DNA from: Alistipes timonensis JC136
GTDB lineage: Bacteria > Bacteroidota > Bacteroidia > Bacteroidales > Rikenellaceae
Assembly (NCBI RefSeq): GCF_900107675.1
Contig: NZ_FNRI01000002.1
Coordinates: 478,599 to 542,598 of the forward strand
Direction of reading: 5' to 3'
DNA length: 64,000 nucleotides
The notes below the pieces were generated by a model, which had not been told where the DNA came from, did not search any database, and worked only from the letters and a program-made list of their open reading frames with translations. The position numbers and the translations under genes were made by a program. Of the stretch, positions 51,257 to 59,339 are shown piece by piece (within the stretch, counting starts at the first letter, position 1; each line of letters begins with the position of its first letter).

Positions 51257-51299
51257 AAGCAAATCGGGCAATGCCGGGAGGCACGCCCTGCTTTTTTTT
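51257..51299 (+). ncRNA. Candidate small RNA
   Basis: From the predicted start (about 51257), a transcript would run through an intrinsic terminator. Its outer stem is GGGC / GCCC (51266-51269, 51285-51288) and its inner stem is GCC-GGGA-GGC, followed after a few bases by eight T (51292-51299). Read-through would reach a second structure: a perfect 12-bp inverted repeat, TTGCGACGGCCC (51306-51317) and GGGCCGTCGCAA (51367-51378), followed by five T. So the RNA would be about 43 or about 128 bases. I found no open frame worth calling and no match to a known RNA family. Confidence 0.35.
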
Positions 51300-51305
51300 C
51301 GATTC

Positions 51306-51384
51306 TTGCGACGGCCCTAAAAAATCTGTGTGAAGTTGCGTCACTACTCTTTGAATTCTTCAAAACGGGCCGTCGCAACTTTTT
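51306..51384. repeat. 12-bp perfect inverted repeat with 49-base spacer
   Basis: TTGCGACGGCCC at 51306-51317 and GGGCCGTCGCAA at 51367-51378, then CTTTTT. It could be the end of a longer plus-strand RNA, or part of the 3' region of the convergent patatin operon. Confidence 0.6.
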
Positions 51385-51414
51385 CTATCCCGACCAACAA
51401 AAATCCTGCCATTT

Positions 51415-52215
51415 TCAGGCTTCGGCCAACATGTGCTCGAGCGCCGCGCGCGTCGCCATGCGCCCCGCCTCGATCAACTCCTTCGAACGGTAAAATTCGA
51501 AGATGCCGTAACTGTCGGCGGGCATCTCGACCAGAATGTCGGGCTTGTGGAGCCGGCACATCAGTTGGGTGATGTGCTGCTGCATGATCTCCGACGAAGC
51601 GATCAGCACCTTGTAGTAATTGAGCGAAACCCGGGTCTTCGGCACAGGAGCCCCGAACGGGGCGCTGACATCCACGGCTACCAGCATGTCGCCCTCCTCG
51701 CGGCGCACCCGGTTCAGCGGCAGCGGGTTGACCGTTCCGCCGTCGATCAACACCTGCCCGTTGCGACGCACGGGTTTGAAGACCGAAGGGATCGAGATCG
51801 AGGCCCGGATGGCATCGTACAGCCCGCCGCGTTCCAGCACCACCTCGCGGCCCGTGAGCAGGTCGGCCGCCACGGCGGCGAACGGAACGGGCATCTTCTC
51901 GATCTTCACGTCCGGAACCAGCTCTTTCATGGCTTTCATCACCCGGTCGCCTTTGACCAGTCCTTCGGTGCTCAGCGCGAAATCCACCAGGCTGAAAACC
52001 TTGTATTTGTCGAGCGCGCACAGCCACTCTTTAAACGGTTCGAGGTGCCCCGAGGCATAGACGCCGCCGACCAGTGCGCCCATCGACGTACCGGCGACGG
52101 CGCTGATCTCAAAACCCTGACTTTCCAACTCCTCGATCGCTCCGATATGGGCCACGCCGCGCGCTCCGCCGCCGGCCAGCACCAGCGCCGCTTTTCTTTT
52201 CTTCATATAGTTCAT
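51415..52215 (-). CDS. Patatin-like phospholipase
   Basis: A 266-residue protein. It has the oxyanion-hole glycine motif LAGGGARG near residue 13, the nucleophile in GTSMGA near residue 42 and the catalytic aspartate in DGGTVNP near residue 173, so the Ser-Asp dyad is intact. It hydrolyses acyl esters of membrane lipids. It has no signal peptide. The start overlaps the stop of the DUF169 gene (ATGA at 52212-52215); an internal ATG nine bases later is the alternative start. Confidence 0.93.
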   Translation of the reverse strand: MNYMKKRKAALVLAGGGARGVAHIGAIEELESQGFEISAVAGTSMGALVGGVYASGHLEPFKEWLCALDKYKVFSLVDFALSTEGLVKGDRVMKAMKELVPDVKIEKMPVPFAAVAADLLTGREVVLERGGLYDAIRASISIPSVFKPVRRNGQVLIDGGTVNPLPLNRVRREEGDMLVAVDVSAPFGAPVPKTRVSLNYYKVLIASSEIMQQHITQLMCRLHKPDILVEMPADSYGIFEFYRSKELIEAGRMATRAALEHMLAEA

Positions 52216-52931
52216 TTATTAATACGGTCCCGAACCTTGTTCCAGGCGTGGGTACCGAACAGACAACTTGCACGCATCGTGCCGCACATCTCACGCATGC
52301 GCGACATCGGCACAACCAGGCTCAGCACCGACTCCCCGACCCACGGACGCACCGAGGGGTCGAACAGCCCCAGAAAGACGCTGCGGCCACCCCGGCGGTT
52401 CTCCACGACGGCCTGCGTCACGACGGCGCTGCATCCCGATCCGAAGGGCGCGCGCACGGCGTCGTCGGCGTTGTTGTCGTACGAGGCCCACGACACCAGC
52501 CCCGACAGCACGTCGGGCGTGGCGAAAAACAGCGCCCCTTCGGCCCGGCCGAAGGCTTCAATGCCCGCATCGGTGTCGATGCGCGCAAAGTTGAGCCATG
52601 CCCCGGAAGCCTCCGGAATACCCAGCCGGTCGATAAATTCCAGCACCATCTCGGGCGTCTGTTTGTAATGCTCCTTCTGCGACACGAAAGTCGGCACGAA
52701 CGGCGGCATCGGGGTAAACCCGGCGTAGAACTTTCCGCCCCCGCAGCCGATGTTCCCGGCATTGAGGCTTACCGGCAGCCCTTGTCCGGCCTCGGCAAGC
52801 GCTTTGAAAAAGCACCCCTCGACCTTGGGGACCGCCCGCACGGGCTCCTCCGAATACCAGAACAGCAGCGGCAGCTGCGCCGCCGGCCCGAACGCCTCCG
52901 CGTAGGCGGCGGCAAACTCTTTTGCATCCAT
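52212..52931 (-). CDS. DUF169-family protein
   Basis: A 239-residue soluble protein matching DUF169: LPLLFWYSEEP near the start, CFFKALAEAGQGLPVSLNAG, GCGGGKFYAGF with cysteine and glycines in the middle, and GSGCSAVVTQAV near residue 168. The conserved cysteines suggest a metal or cofactor role, but the function is not known. It is encoded between the 5-formyl-THF cyclo-ligase gene (4 bases upstream) and the patatin gene (4-base overlap), all in one operon. Confidence 0.85.
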   Translation of the reverse strand: MDAKEFAAAYAEAFGPAAQLPLLFWYSEEPVRAVPKVEGCFFKALAEAGQGLPVSLNAGNIGCGGGKFYAGFTPMPPFVPTFVSQKEHYKQTPEMVLEFIDRLGIPEASGAWLNFARIDTDAGIEAFGRAEGALFFATPDVLSGLVSWASYDNNADDAVRAPFGSGCSAVVTQAVVENRRGGRSVFLGLFDPSVRPWVGESVLSLVVPMSRMREMCGTMRASCLFGTHAWNKVRDRINK

Positions 52932-52935
52932 ATAA

Positions 52936-53472
52936 TCAATCCGTTACTACGTAATCCATCGCCACATCATGCGGCTCCGAGGGCAGTTCCCCGACCAACT
53001 GGTGGGCAAAGCAAACGCCGATCTTCACGGCATGCACCTCCGGCTGCGAAAGGTATTTGTCGTAATAACCGCGCCCGCGGCCCATCCGGGCCCCTGCGGC
53101 GGTGAACGCCGTGCCGGGAACGATCACCAAATCCAACTCCTGCGGTTCGCACTCCGGCGCCTCCGGACCCGGCTCGGCGATGCCGAAAGCCCCCGGGCGC
53201 ATCGTCCGGGGATCGTATGCATAAAACCGCATCACGTCGCCCTCGACGCGCGGCACGGCCAGCCGTTTGCCGGCGGCGGACCACCGCGCCAGCGCTTCCG
53301 ACGTGTCCGGTTCGTCGGCCAGCGAGCAGAAAACACCCACCGTGCGGGCCCGCGCGAAAGCCTCCAGCCGCCCGATGCGTCCGAAAATCCGCCCCGACGC
53401 CGCGGCACGCTCCGACGGAGTGATTCCGAGGTTCTTTCGGCGCATCGCGGCGCGCAGTTCTTTTTTGGTCAT
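52936..53472 (-). CDS. 5-formyltetrahydrofolate cyclo-ligase
   Basis: A 178-residue enzyme of the usual size. An N-terminal basic helix (KKELRAAMRRKNLG) precedes VGVFCSLADEPDTS. The ATP/folate site is DLVIVPGTAFTAAGARMGRGRGYYDKYL near residues 113-140, the family signature. It converts 5-formyl-THF to 5,10-methenyl-THF. It is the first gene of the cyclo-ligase-DUF169-patatin operon and is divergent from the succinate dehydrogenase genes. Confidence 0.93.
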   Translation of the reverse strand: MTKKELRAAMRRKNLGITPSERAAASGRIFGRIGRLEAFARARTVGVFCSLADEPDTSEALARWSAAGKRLAVPRVEGDVMRFYAYDPRTMRPGAFGIAEPGPEAPECEPQELDLVIVPGTAFTAAGARMGRGRGYYDKYLSQPEVHAVKIGVCFAHQLVGELPSEPHDVAMDYVVTD

Positions 53473-53511
53473 AAAACCCTCCTTTCAGGCATAAAATTCC
53501 CGTCCGTTTTC

Positions 53512-53542
53512 ATTGTTATTCCGCAAACAATGGCTATCTTTG
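53512..53542 (+). promoter_or_regulatory. Promoter of the sdh operon
   Basis: ATTG at 53512-53515, 19-base spacer, TATCTTTG at 53535-53542. It leaves a 60-base leader before the ATG at 53604. Confidence 0.6.
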
Positions 53543-53603
53543 CGCGTAAATTTGAACATACCGGAACACAAACTATCACAAATATAAACAAATTAAAATC
53601 ATT

Positions 53604-54299
53604 ATGAGCTGTTTTCTATCTAATTCCTCGCTCGGCAAGAAGTTAGTCATGAGTGTTACGGGGGCGTTCCTCGTGCTCTTCATCCTCTTCCACATGTCGA
53701 TGAACATCACGGCGATCATCTCGCCCGAGGCGTACAACATGATCTGCGCATTACTCGGCGCGAACTGGTACGCGCTGGCAGGTACGGCCGTGCTGGCGCT
53801 GGGCGTTCTGGTCCACTTCATCTACGCCGTCATCCTCACGCTGAACAACTACAAGGCGCGCGGATCGCAGCGTTATGCCGTAACGGTGCAGGAGCCGGGC
53901 GTAGCCTGGGCTTCGAAGAACATGCTCGTACTGGGCTTCATCATCCTGGGCGGCCTGCTGATCCACCTCTTCAACTTCTGGTCGAAGATGCAGCTCGTGG
54001 AGATCATGGGCGGACACGTCAACTCGCTGGGATACAGCCCCGCCGACGGCGCCGCGCTGATCGCCTACACCTTCTCGAAATGGTATTACGTGGTGATCTA
54101 CCTCGTGTGGTTCTTCGCCCTGTGGTTCCACCTCACGCACGGCGTATGGTCGATGTTCCAGACCGTGGGATGGGCTAACGACACGTGGTATCCCCGCCTG
54201 AAATGCATCGCCAACATCGTGGCCACGATCGTATTCCTCGGCTTCGCCGCAGTGGTGCTCGTCTATTTCTTCTGCCCCTGCATCGCAGGCGTATGCTAA
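53604..54299 (+). CDS. sdhC: Succinate dehydrogenase/fumarate reductase cytochrome b subunit
   Basis: A 231-residue membrane protein with five hydrophobic helices. Histidines in helices (FILFHMSMN, VHFIYAVILT, LIHLFNFW, LWFHLTHGVWSM) are the expected heme b ligands of the diheme Bacteroidetes/epsilonproteobacterial type. It anchors the complex to the inner membrane and exchanges electrons with menaquinone. It is the first gene of sdhCAB. In gut Bacteroidales the complex mainly runs as fumarate reductase in anaerobic respiration to succinate and propionate. Confidence 0.93.
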   Translation: MSCFLSNSSLGKKLVMSVTGAFLVLFILFHMSMNITAIISPEAYNMICALLGANWYALAGTAVLALGVLVHFIYAVILTLNNYKARGSQRYAVTVQEPGVAWASKNMLVLGFIILGGLLIHLFNFWSKMQLVEIMGGHVNSLGYSPADGAALIAYTFSKWYYVVIYLVWFFALWFHLTHGVWSMFQTVGWANDTWYPRLKCIANIVATIVFLGFAAVVLVYFFCPCIAGVC

Positions 54300-54335
54300 T
54301 CATCCCTTTTTGAGAACAATAAACACACAAACGAT

Positions 54336-56282
54336 ATGGCTTTTAAATTAGATGCTAAGATTCCTGCCGGGGCTCTCGCCGAAAAGTGGAGCAACCACAA
54401 GACGGCCATCAAGGTCGTAAGTCCCGCCAACAAGCGCAAACTCGACATCATCATCATCGGTACGGGTCTGGGAGGCGCCTCCGCAGCCGCTTCGCTCGGC
54501 GAACTGGGCTACAACGTCAAGGTGTTCTGCATCCAGGACTCGCCCCGCCGCGCACACTCGATCGCAGCCCAGGGCGGCATCAACGCCGCCAAGAACTACC
54601 AGAACGACAACGACTCGGTCTACCGGCTCTTCTACGATACGATCAAAGGCGGCGACTACCGCGCCCGTGAGGCCAACGTCTACCGTCTGGCCGAGGTCGC
54701 CAACCTCATCATCGACCAGTGCGTCGGTCAGGGCGTTCCCTTCGCCCGCGAATACGGCGGCCTGCTGGCCAACCGTTCGTTCGGCGGCGCGCAGGTATCG
54801 CGCACCTTCTACGCCCGCGGCCAGACGGGCCAGCAACTCCTGCTGGGCGCCTACGCGGCCCTCAACAAAGAGATCGCAGCCGGTTCGGTGAAGAGCTACC
54901 CGCGCCACGAGATGCTGGACATCGTCATCGAGGACGGCGAGGCAAAGGGCATCATCGCCCGCAACCTCGTGACGGGCGAAATCGAGCGCCACGGCGCACA
55001 CGCCGTCGTGATCGCCACGGGCGGCTACGGCAACGTCTTCTTCCTCTCGACCAACGCCATGGCTTCGAACGGCTCGGCCGCATTCCAGTGCTACCGCAAG
55101 GGCGCCGGCTTCGCCAACCCCTGCTTCACGCAGATCCACCCCACCTGCATCCCCGTACACGGCGACCAGCAGTCGAAGCTGACGCTGATGTCCGAGTCGC
55201 TGCGCAACGACGGCCGCATCTGGGTTCCCAAGAAGCTCGAGGACGTGAAAGCCATCCGCGCCGGCAAACTCAAACCCTCGCAGATCGCCGAGGAGGACCG
55301 CGACTACTACCTGGAGCGCCGTTACCCGGCCTTCGGTAACCTCGTGCCGCGCGACGTGGCTTCGCGCGCCGCCAAGGAGCGCTGCGACGCAGGCTTCGGC
55401 GTGAACGAGACCGGTCTGGCCGTATACCTCGATTTCAAAACCGCCATTGCGCGTCTGGGCAAGGATATCATCAAACAGCGTTACGGCAACCTCTTCGACA
55501 TGTACGAGGAGATCACCGACGTAAGCCCCTACGAGGAGCCGATGCAGATTTTCCCCGCCGTGCACTACACGATGGGCGGCATCTGGGTCGACTACAACCT
55601 GATGACCACCATCCCGGGCCTCTACGCCATCGGCGAGGCCAACTTCTCGGACCACGGCGCCAACCGTCTGGGCGCTTCGGCGCTGATGCAGGGTTTGGCG
55701 GACGGCTATTTCGTACTGCCCTACACCATCGGCGATTACCTCTCGCACAAGATTCAGGCTCCGAAGGTGAAGACCGACACCAAGGCCTTCGACGAAGCCG
55801 AGAAGGGCGTGAAGGAGAAGATCGCCAAACTGCTCTCGATCAACGGCAAGCAGTCGGTGGACGACATCCACAAGAAGCTGGGTCACATCATGTGGGAGAA
55901 CGTCGGCATGGCCCGCACGAAAGAGTCCCTCGAAAAGGCCATCGTCGAGATTCAGGCGCTCCGCAAGGAGTTCTGGAAAGATGTGAAGGTCGTAGGCCGC
56001 GAGAACGACTTCAACGTCGAACTCGAGAAGGCGCTGCGTCTGGCCGACTTCCTCGAACTGGGCGAACTGATGGCCCGCGACGCCCTCAACCGCGAGGAGT
56101 CGTGCGGCGGCCACTTCCGCTCGGAGCACCAGACCGAGGAGGGCGAGGCCAAGCGTGACGACGAGAACTTCGTATATGCCGCCGTATGGGAATACAAGGG
56201 CATGGACGAGGCTCCGGAGCTCACCAAAGAGCCCCTGAACTTCGAGTTCGTGCACCCCGCACAGCGCAACTACAAAGACTAA
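54336..56282 (+). CDS. sdhA: Succinate dehydrogenase/fumarate reductase flavoprotein subunit
   Basis: A 648-residue flavoprotein. The FAD dinucleotide fold is IIIIGTGLGGASAAASLGELG near residue 35, and the covalent-FAD histidine lies in RRAHSIAAQGGINAAKN. The active-site region contains HPTCIPV and GANRLGASALMQGL. A C-terminal helical domain follows from about residue 480. It is the catalytic subunit that interconverts fumarate and succinate. It follows sdhC by 36 bases. Confidence 0.96.
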   Translation: MAFKLDAKIPAGALAEKWSNHKTAIKVVSPANKRKLDIIIIGTGLGGASAAASLGELGYNVKVFCIQDSPRRAHSIAAQGGINAAKNYQNDNDSVYRLFYDTIKGGDYRAREANVYRLAEVANLIIDQCVGQGVPFAREYGGLLANRSFGGAQVSRTFYARGQTGQQLLLGAYAALNKEIAAGSVKSYPRHEMLDIVIEDGEAKGIIARNLVTGEIERHGAHAVVIATGGYGNVFFLSTNAMASNGSAAFQCYRKGAGFANPCFTQIHPTCIPVHGDQQSKLTLMSESLRNDGRIWVPKKLEDVKAIRAGKLKPSQIAEEDRDYYLERRYPAFGNLVPRDVASRAAKERCDAGFGVNETGLAVYLDFKTAIARLGKDIIKQRYGNLFDMYEEITDVSPYEEPMQIFPAVHYTMGGIWVDYNLMTTIPGLYAIGEANFSDHGANRLGASALMQGLADGYFVLPYTIGDYLSHKIQAPKVKTDTKAFDEAEKGVKEKIAKLLSINGKQSVDDIHKKLGHIMWENVGMARTKESLEKAIVEIQALRKEFWKDVKVVGRENDFNVELEKALRLADFLELGELMARDALNREESCGGHFRSEHQTEEGEAKRDDENFVYAAVWEYKGMDEAPELTKEPLNFEFVHPAQRNYKD

Positions 56283-56320
56283 GGCCATTTGACGTTGAAC
56301 TTTAATATCGAATCGAAACT

Positions 56321-57064
56321 ATGAATTTTACATTAAAGATATGGCGTCAAAAGGACGCTAAATCCAAGGGGGCGTTCGAGAGCTACAAGGTGGAGAACAT
56401 CTCGGCCGACACCTCGTTCCTCGAAATGCTCGACATCCTGAACAACAACCTCATCCACGAGGGCAAGGAGCCCGTGGCATTCGACCACGACTGCCGCGAA
56501 GGTATCTGCGGCATGTGCTCGCTGCACATCGACGGACAGGCCCACGGACCCAGCCAGGGCGCCACGACCTGCCAGATTTACATGCGCAAGTTCCGCGACG
56601 GCGCAACGATCACCATCGAGCCGTGGCGCTCGGCGGCGTTCCCCGTCATCAAAGACCTCGTGGTGAACCGCTCGGCTTACGACCAAATTCTGCAGGCCGG
56701 AGGTTTCATCTCGGTGCGCACGAACTCGGTGCCCGACGCCAACGCCATTCCGATCCCGCAGGCCGATGCCGAGGAGTCGATGGACGCCGCCGCCTGCGTA
56801 GGCTGCGGAGCCTGCGCCGCGACCTGCAAGAACGGTTCGGCCATGCTGTTCGTCGCCGCCCGCGTGTCGTCATTGGCCAAGCTGCCCCAGGGCCGCGTGG
56901 AGGGCGCCCGCCGCGCCAAGGCGATGGTCGCCAAAATGGACGAGCTGGGCTTCGGCAACTGCACCAACACGGGAGCCTGCCAGGCCGAGTGCCCCAAGCA
57001 GATTTCCATCGCGCATATCGCCCGTCTGAACCGCGAGTTCCTTTCGGCAAAGTTCGAGGACTAA
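56321..57064 (+). CDS. sdhB: Succinate dehydrogenase/fumarate reductase iron-sulfur subunit
   Basis: A 247-residue subunit. The [2Fe-2S] ligands are in CREGICGMCSLHIDG with a fourth cysteine in ATTCQIY. The [4Fe-4S]/[3Fe-4S] ligands are in CVGCGACAATCKN and CTNTGACQAECPKQI. It carries electrons between the flavin and the heme subunit. It is the last gene of sdhCAB, with a terminator 24 bases past the stop. Confidence 0.96.
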   Translation: MNFTLKIWRQKDAKSKGAFESYKVENISADTSFLEMLDILNNNLIHEGKEPVAFDHDCREGICGMCSLHIDGQAHGPSQGATTCQIYMRKFRDGATITIEPWRSAAFPVIKDLVVNRSAYDQILQAGGFISVRTNSVPDANAIPIPQADAEESMDAAACVGCGACAATCKNGSAMLFVAARVSSLAKLPQGRVEGARRAKAMVAKMDELGFGNCTNTGACQAECPKQISIAHIARLNREFLSAKFED

Positions 57065-57087
57065 CGACCGCCGAAGGAGATAAAACC

Positions 57088-57117
57088 AAGGGCCGGACGC
57101 AATGTCCGGCCCTTTTC
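57088..57117 (+). terminator. Terminator of sdhCAB
   Basis: Stem AAGGGCCGGAC / GTCCGGCCCTT, loop GCAAT, then TT. The 285 bases from here to 57401 hold no clear gene. Confidence 0.85.
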
Positions 57118-57120
57118 TTG

Positions 57121-57270
57121 TAAAGAAACCACCAGTCTGCTTCTTCAGGCAGGTCGTCGAAAAGCGCAGCTATCGACCGCATTTACCCAGCCATGCCGCC
57201 AACCCGATGGACATCACGCTGAAATGGAAGAAATCGCCGGCCCGCACGTCGGGCAAATTCCCCGCTTTAT
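57121..57270 (-). pseudogene. Possible decayed coding fragment
   Basis: Between the sdh terminator and the PspC promoter, the minus strand reads as two protein-like pieces in adjacent frames. One is DFFHFSVMSIGLAAWLGK and the other is RSIAALFDDLPEEADWWFL, with the switch at about 57183. Neither has a start and stop context of a real gene. It may be a frameshifted remnant. I do not recognise the family and the reading could be chance. Confidence 0.2.
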
Positions 57271-57311
57271 ATATTAGGTATTCATTTTTTTGAAAAAATC
57301 CAGTACTTTGT

Positions 57312-57343
57312 ATTGCATAATACTAAAACTTGTATTATATTTG
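57312..57343 (+). promoter_or_regulatory. Promoter of the PspC-PadR operon
   Basis: ATTG at 57312-57315, 20-base spacer, TATATTTG at 57336-57343, 58 bases before the ATG at 57402. The region is much more AT-rich than its surroundings. Confidence 0.65.
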
Positions 57344-57401
57344 CATTATCAAAATAGTAGGAATCGCAAAACATTCAACAGCGACAACACTTTATACGAC
57401 T

Positions 57402-57935
57402 ATGAAAGAGACTGTAAACGCGAACATCGGCTCCATGGCATTCACCCTCGACGAAGACGCCTACCGGGTGCTGGGCAGCTATTTCGACGACATCCGCCGC
57501 CGTCTGCCCGAAGGCGATGCCGAAACGATGGGCGATATCGAGGCGCGTGTGGCGGAGATTTTCCGCGAAAAGGTCGCATCGCCCATGCGGGTCATCACGC
57601 TCGACGTGGTTCGTGCGACGATGGAGCAGATGGGCTCCCCGGCCGATTTCGGAGAACCCCGCGACGCTGCGCAGTCCGGGGCCGAGAACGAGGTTCCCGG
57701 GGAGGAACCGACCGAAGCAACGCCCCGCAAACTCTACCGTTCACGCACGGAGCGTTCGATCGCCGGCATCTGCGGCGGACTGGCCGCCTATTTCGACGCC
57801 GACCCGACGATGATCCGCCTCGTGATGCTGCTGCTGATCCTCTTCGGAGGCCTCTCGATCTGGGCCTACATCATCCTCTGGATCGTCATTCCCGAGGAAC
57901 CCGCCCGTAAATTCAACATCCACCGCAACCGATAA
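57402..57935 (+). CDS. PspC-domain protein with N-terminal HAAS-like domain
   Basis: A 177-residue protein. Residues 1-85 are a small alpha/beta domain (MAFTLDEDAYRVLGSYFDDI, MGDIEARVAEIFREKV, MEQMGSPADFGE), like the domains often paired with PadR regulators. The PspC domain at about residues 105-170 has RSIAGICGGLAAYFDADPTMIRL and two adjacent hydrophobic segments (LVMLLLILFGGL, WAYIILWIVIPEE). PspC-type proteins sit in the inner membrane and take part in envelope stress sensing. The ATG at 57402 is chosen because it starts a conserved MKETVNANIGS. Confidence 0.88.
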   Translation: MKETVNANIGSMAFTLDEDAYRVLGSYFDDIRRRLPEGDAETMGDIEARVAEIFREKVASPMRVITLDVVRATMEQMGSPADFGEPRDAAQSGAENEVPGEEPTEATPRKLYRSRTERSIAGICGGLAAYFDADPTMIRLVMLLLILFGGLSIWAYIILWIVIPEEPARKFNIHRNR

Positions 57936-57947
57936 AAAACGACAAAT

Positions 57948-58157
57948 ATGGCAACGAACGACAACAGGCGGTTATTCCGCTCGCAAGACAGCATCATCGC
58001 CGGCGTCTGCGCCGGACTGGCCGAGTATTTCGGACTCGACACCTCGCTGGTACGCATCGCAACCCTGATCCTGATCCTCTTCGGAGGACTCTCGCTCTGG
58101 ATTTACATCATCCTCTGGCTGATCGTCCCGAAGGCTCCCAAAAGGTTAAACGCATAG
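57948..58157 (+). CDS. Minimal PspC-domain protein
   Basis: A 69-residue protein consisting only of the PspC domain: RSQDSIIAGVCAGLAEYFGLDTSLVRI followed by LILILFGGLSLWIYIILWLIVPK. It is close in sequence to the PspC part of the preceding gene, suggesting duplication. It lies 12 bases after that gene and 4 bases before padR. Confidence 0.92.
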   Translation: MATNDNRRLFRSQDSIIAGVCAGLAEYFGLDTSLVRIATLILILFGGLSLWIYIILWLIVPKAPKRLNA

Positions 58158-58161
58158 CAAC

Positions 58162-58491
58162 ATGGCCGAAGACAACGTAAAAGCGCAGATGCGCAAAGGA
58201 ATCCTGGAGTACTGCATCCTCGCCATTCTCTCCCGCGAGGACTCGTATGCTCCGAAGATCATCGCCGAGCTCAAGCAGGCGGAGATGATCGTAGTCGAGG
58301 GTACGCTCTACCCGATCCTCACCCGGCAGAAAAACGCCGGGCTGCTGACCTACCGCTGGGAAGAGTCGCCGCAGGGGCCGCCCCGCAAGTACTACACGCT
58401 CACGGAAAAAGGCCGCGACTACCTCGCAACGCTCGATGAGACGTGGGACGAACTCGTCGGACAAATCCGGCTTATCCGCCACGGAAAATAA
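58162..58491 (+). CDS. PadR-family transcriptional regulator
   Basis: A 109-residue winged-helix protein. The family motifs are clear: RKGILEYCILAILSREDSYAPKI, then VVEGTLYPILTRQKNAGLL and GPPRKYYTLTEKGRDYL. It is of the short class without a long C-terminal domain. It probably represses its own operon, whose promoter region at 57312-57400 is AT-rich. Position inside an operon of PspC proteins is common for envelope-stress modules. Confidence 0.93.
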   Translation: MAEDNVKAQMRKGILEYCILAILSREDSYAPKIIAELKQAEMIVVEGTLYPILTRQKNAGLLTYRWEESPQGPPRKYYTLTEKGRDYLATLDETWDELVGQIRLIRHGK

Positions 58492-58520
58492 CGCACGATT
58501 AACCCTATAAACCATACACC

Positions 58521-59318
58521 ATGAAAAAGATTCTGCTGATAGCCGTCCTGATCGGAGCCATGTTCTCCGTAAGCGCCTATGTCGTCTGCATTGCGGCGCC
58601 ACTGCTGGGCAAGAGCATCAAAGGCAGCGGCAATATCGTCTCGAAAAACATCGAGGCCCCCGATTTCAATGCCGTCGACGCTTCACGCGCCGTGAAAGTC
58701 ATCATCTCGGCCGAGGCGTCGGACATCCGCATCGAGGCCGACGACAACCTGATCGACCTGGTCGTCGCCAAAGCCAAGGGAAAGACCCTCGAAGTGACCC
58801 TCGACCAAAAGGCGAACAACCTCCAGAACGCCAGCATCACGGTAACCGTCCCGGCCAACGGCGGCAACATCCGCTCGCTCAAAGCCTCGAGCGCCTCGAA
58901 GATCACGAGCGACGTGACGCTCCGGGCCGACAGATTCACGATCGACGCTTCGAGCGCCGCCAAGATCAAAGCCGCAGTAGAGGCTGCTTCATGCTCCATC
59001 GACGCTTCGAGCGCATCGAAAGTCAGTGCGGAAGTGAAGGCCACGACCTGCACGGTCGACGCCTCGAGCGCCTCGAAGATCGAGCTCGAGGGGTCGACCG
59101 AGAGCCTTTCGGCCGATCTGAGCTCGGCATCGAAACTCGACGCGGCCAAACTCACCGCCGTCAACGCCGCGGTCAGCGCGTCGAGCGCCTCCAAAGCCGA
59201 GATTGCCTGCAGCGGGCAACTCACGGCCGAGGCATCGAGCGGCTCGTCGATCCGATACACGGGCGACTGCCGGACCTCGCTGAGCAAATCGAGCGGCGGC
59301 AGCATCCGCAAGAACTAA
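58521..59318 (+). CDS. DUF2807 (head GIN-domain) secreted beta-solenoid protein
   Basis: A 265-residue protein with an N-terminal hydrophobic segment (about residues 4-27) as signal or anchor. It opens GSGNIVSKNIEAPDFNAVDASRAVKVII, the DUF2807 head. From residue 115 on there are seven copies of a motif around S-S-A-S-K spaced by roughly 15-25 residues, a right-handed beta-helix pattern rich in Ser and Ala. The family is described as a putative adhesin. Here it lies between padR and a third PspC gene, so a role in envelope homeostasis is likely. Confidence 0.88.
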   Translation: MKKILLIAVLIGAMFSVSAYVVCIAAPLLGKSIKGSGNIVSKNIEAPDFNAVDASRAVKVIISAEASDIRIEADDNLIDLVVAKAKGKTLEVTLDQKANNLQNASITVTVPANGGNIRSLKASSASKITSDVTLRADRFTIDASSAAKIKAAVEAASCSIDASSASKVSAEVKATTCTVDASSASKIELEGSTESLSADLSSASKLDAAKLTAVNAAVSASSASKAEIACSGQLTAEASSGSSIRYTGDCRTSLSKSSGGSIRKN

Positions 59319-59339
59319 TACCCGAAGCACCCGACAACC

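Noticed and set aside
51257..51299. Signal recognition particle RNA
   Set aside because: The apical loop GCC-GGGA-GGC lacks the conserved asymmetric and symmetric internal loops of SRP helix 8.
58860..59290. Regularly spaced short repeats, considered as a CRISPR-like array
   Set aside because: The spacing and sequence vary, the repeats are in frame and encode a protein motif, and no cas gene is near.
58577..59311. 244-codon minus-strand frame opposite the DUF2807 gene
   Set aside because: It is produced by the Ser/Ala/Lys repeat codons read backwards. It has no promoter, and the plus-strand gene is well supported.
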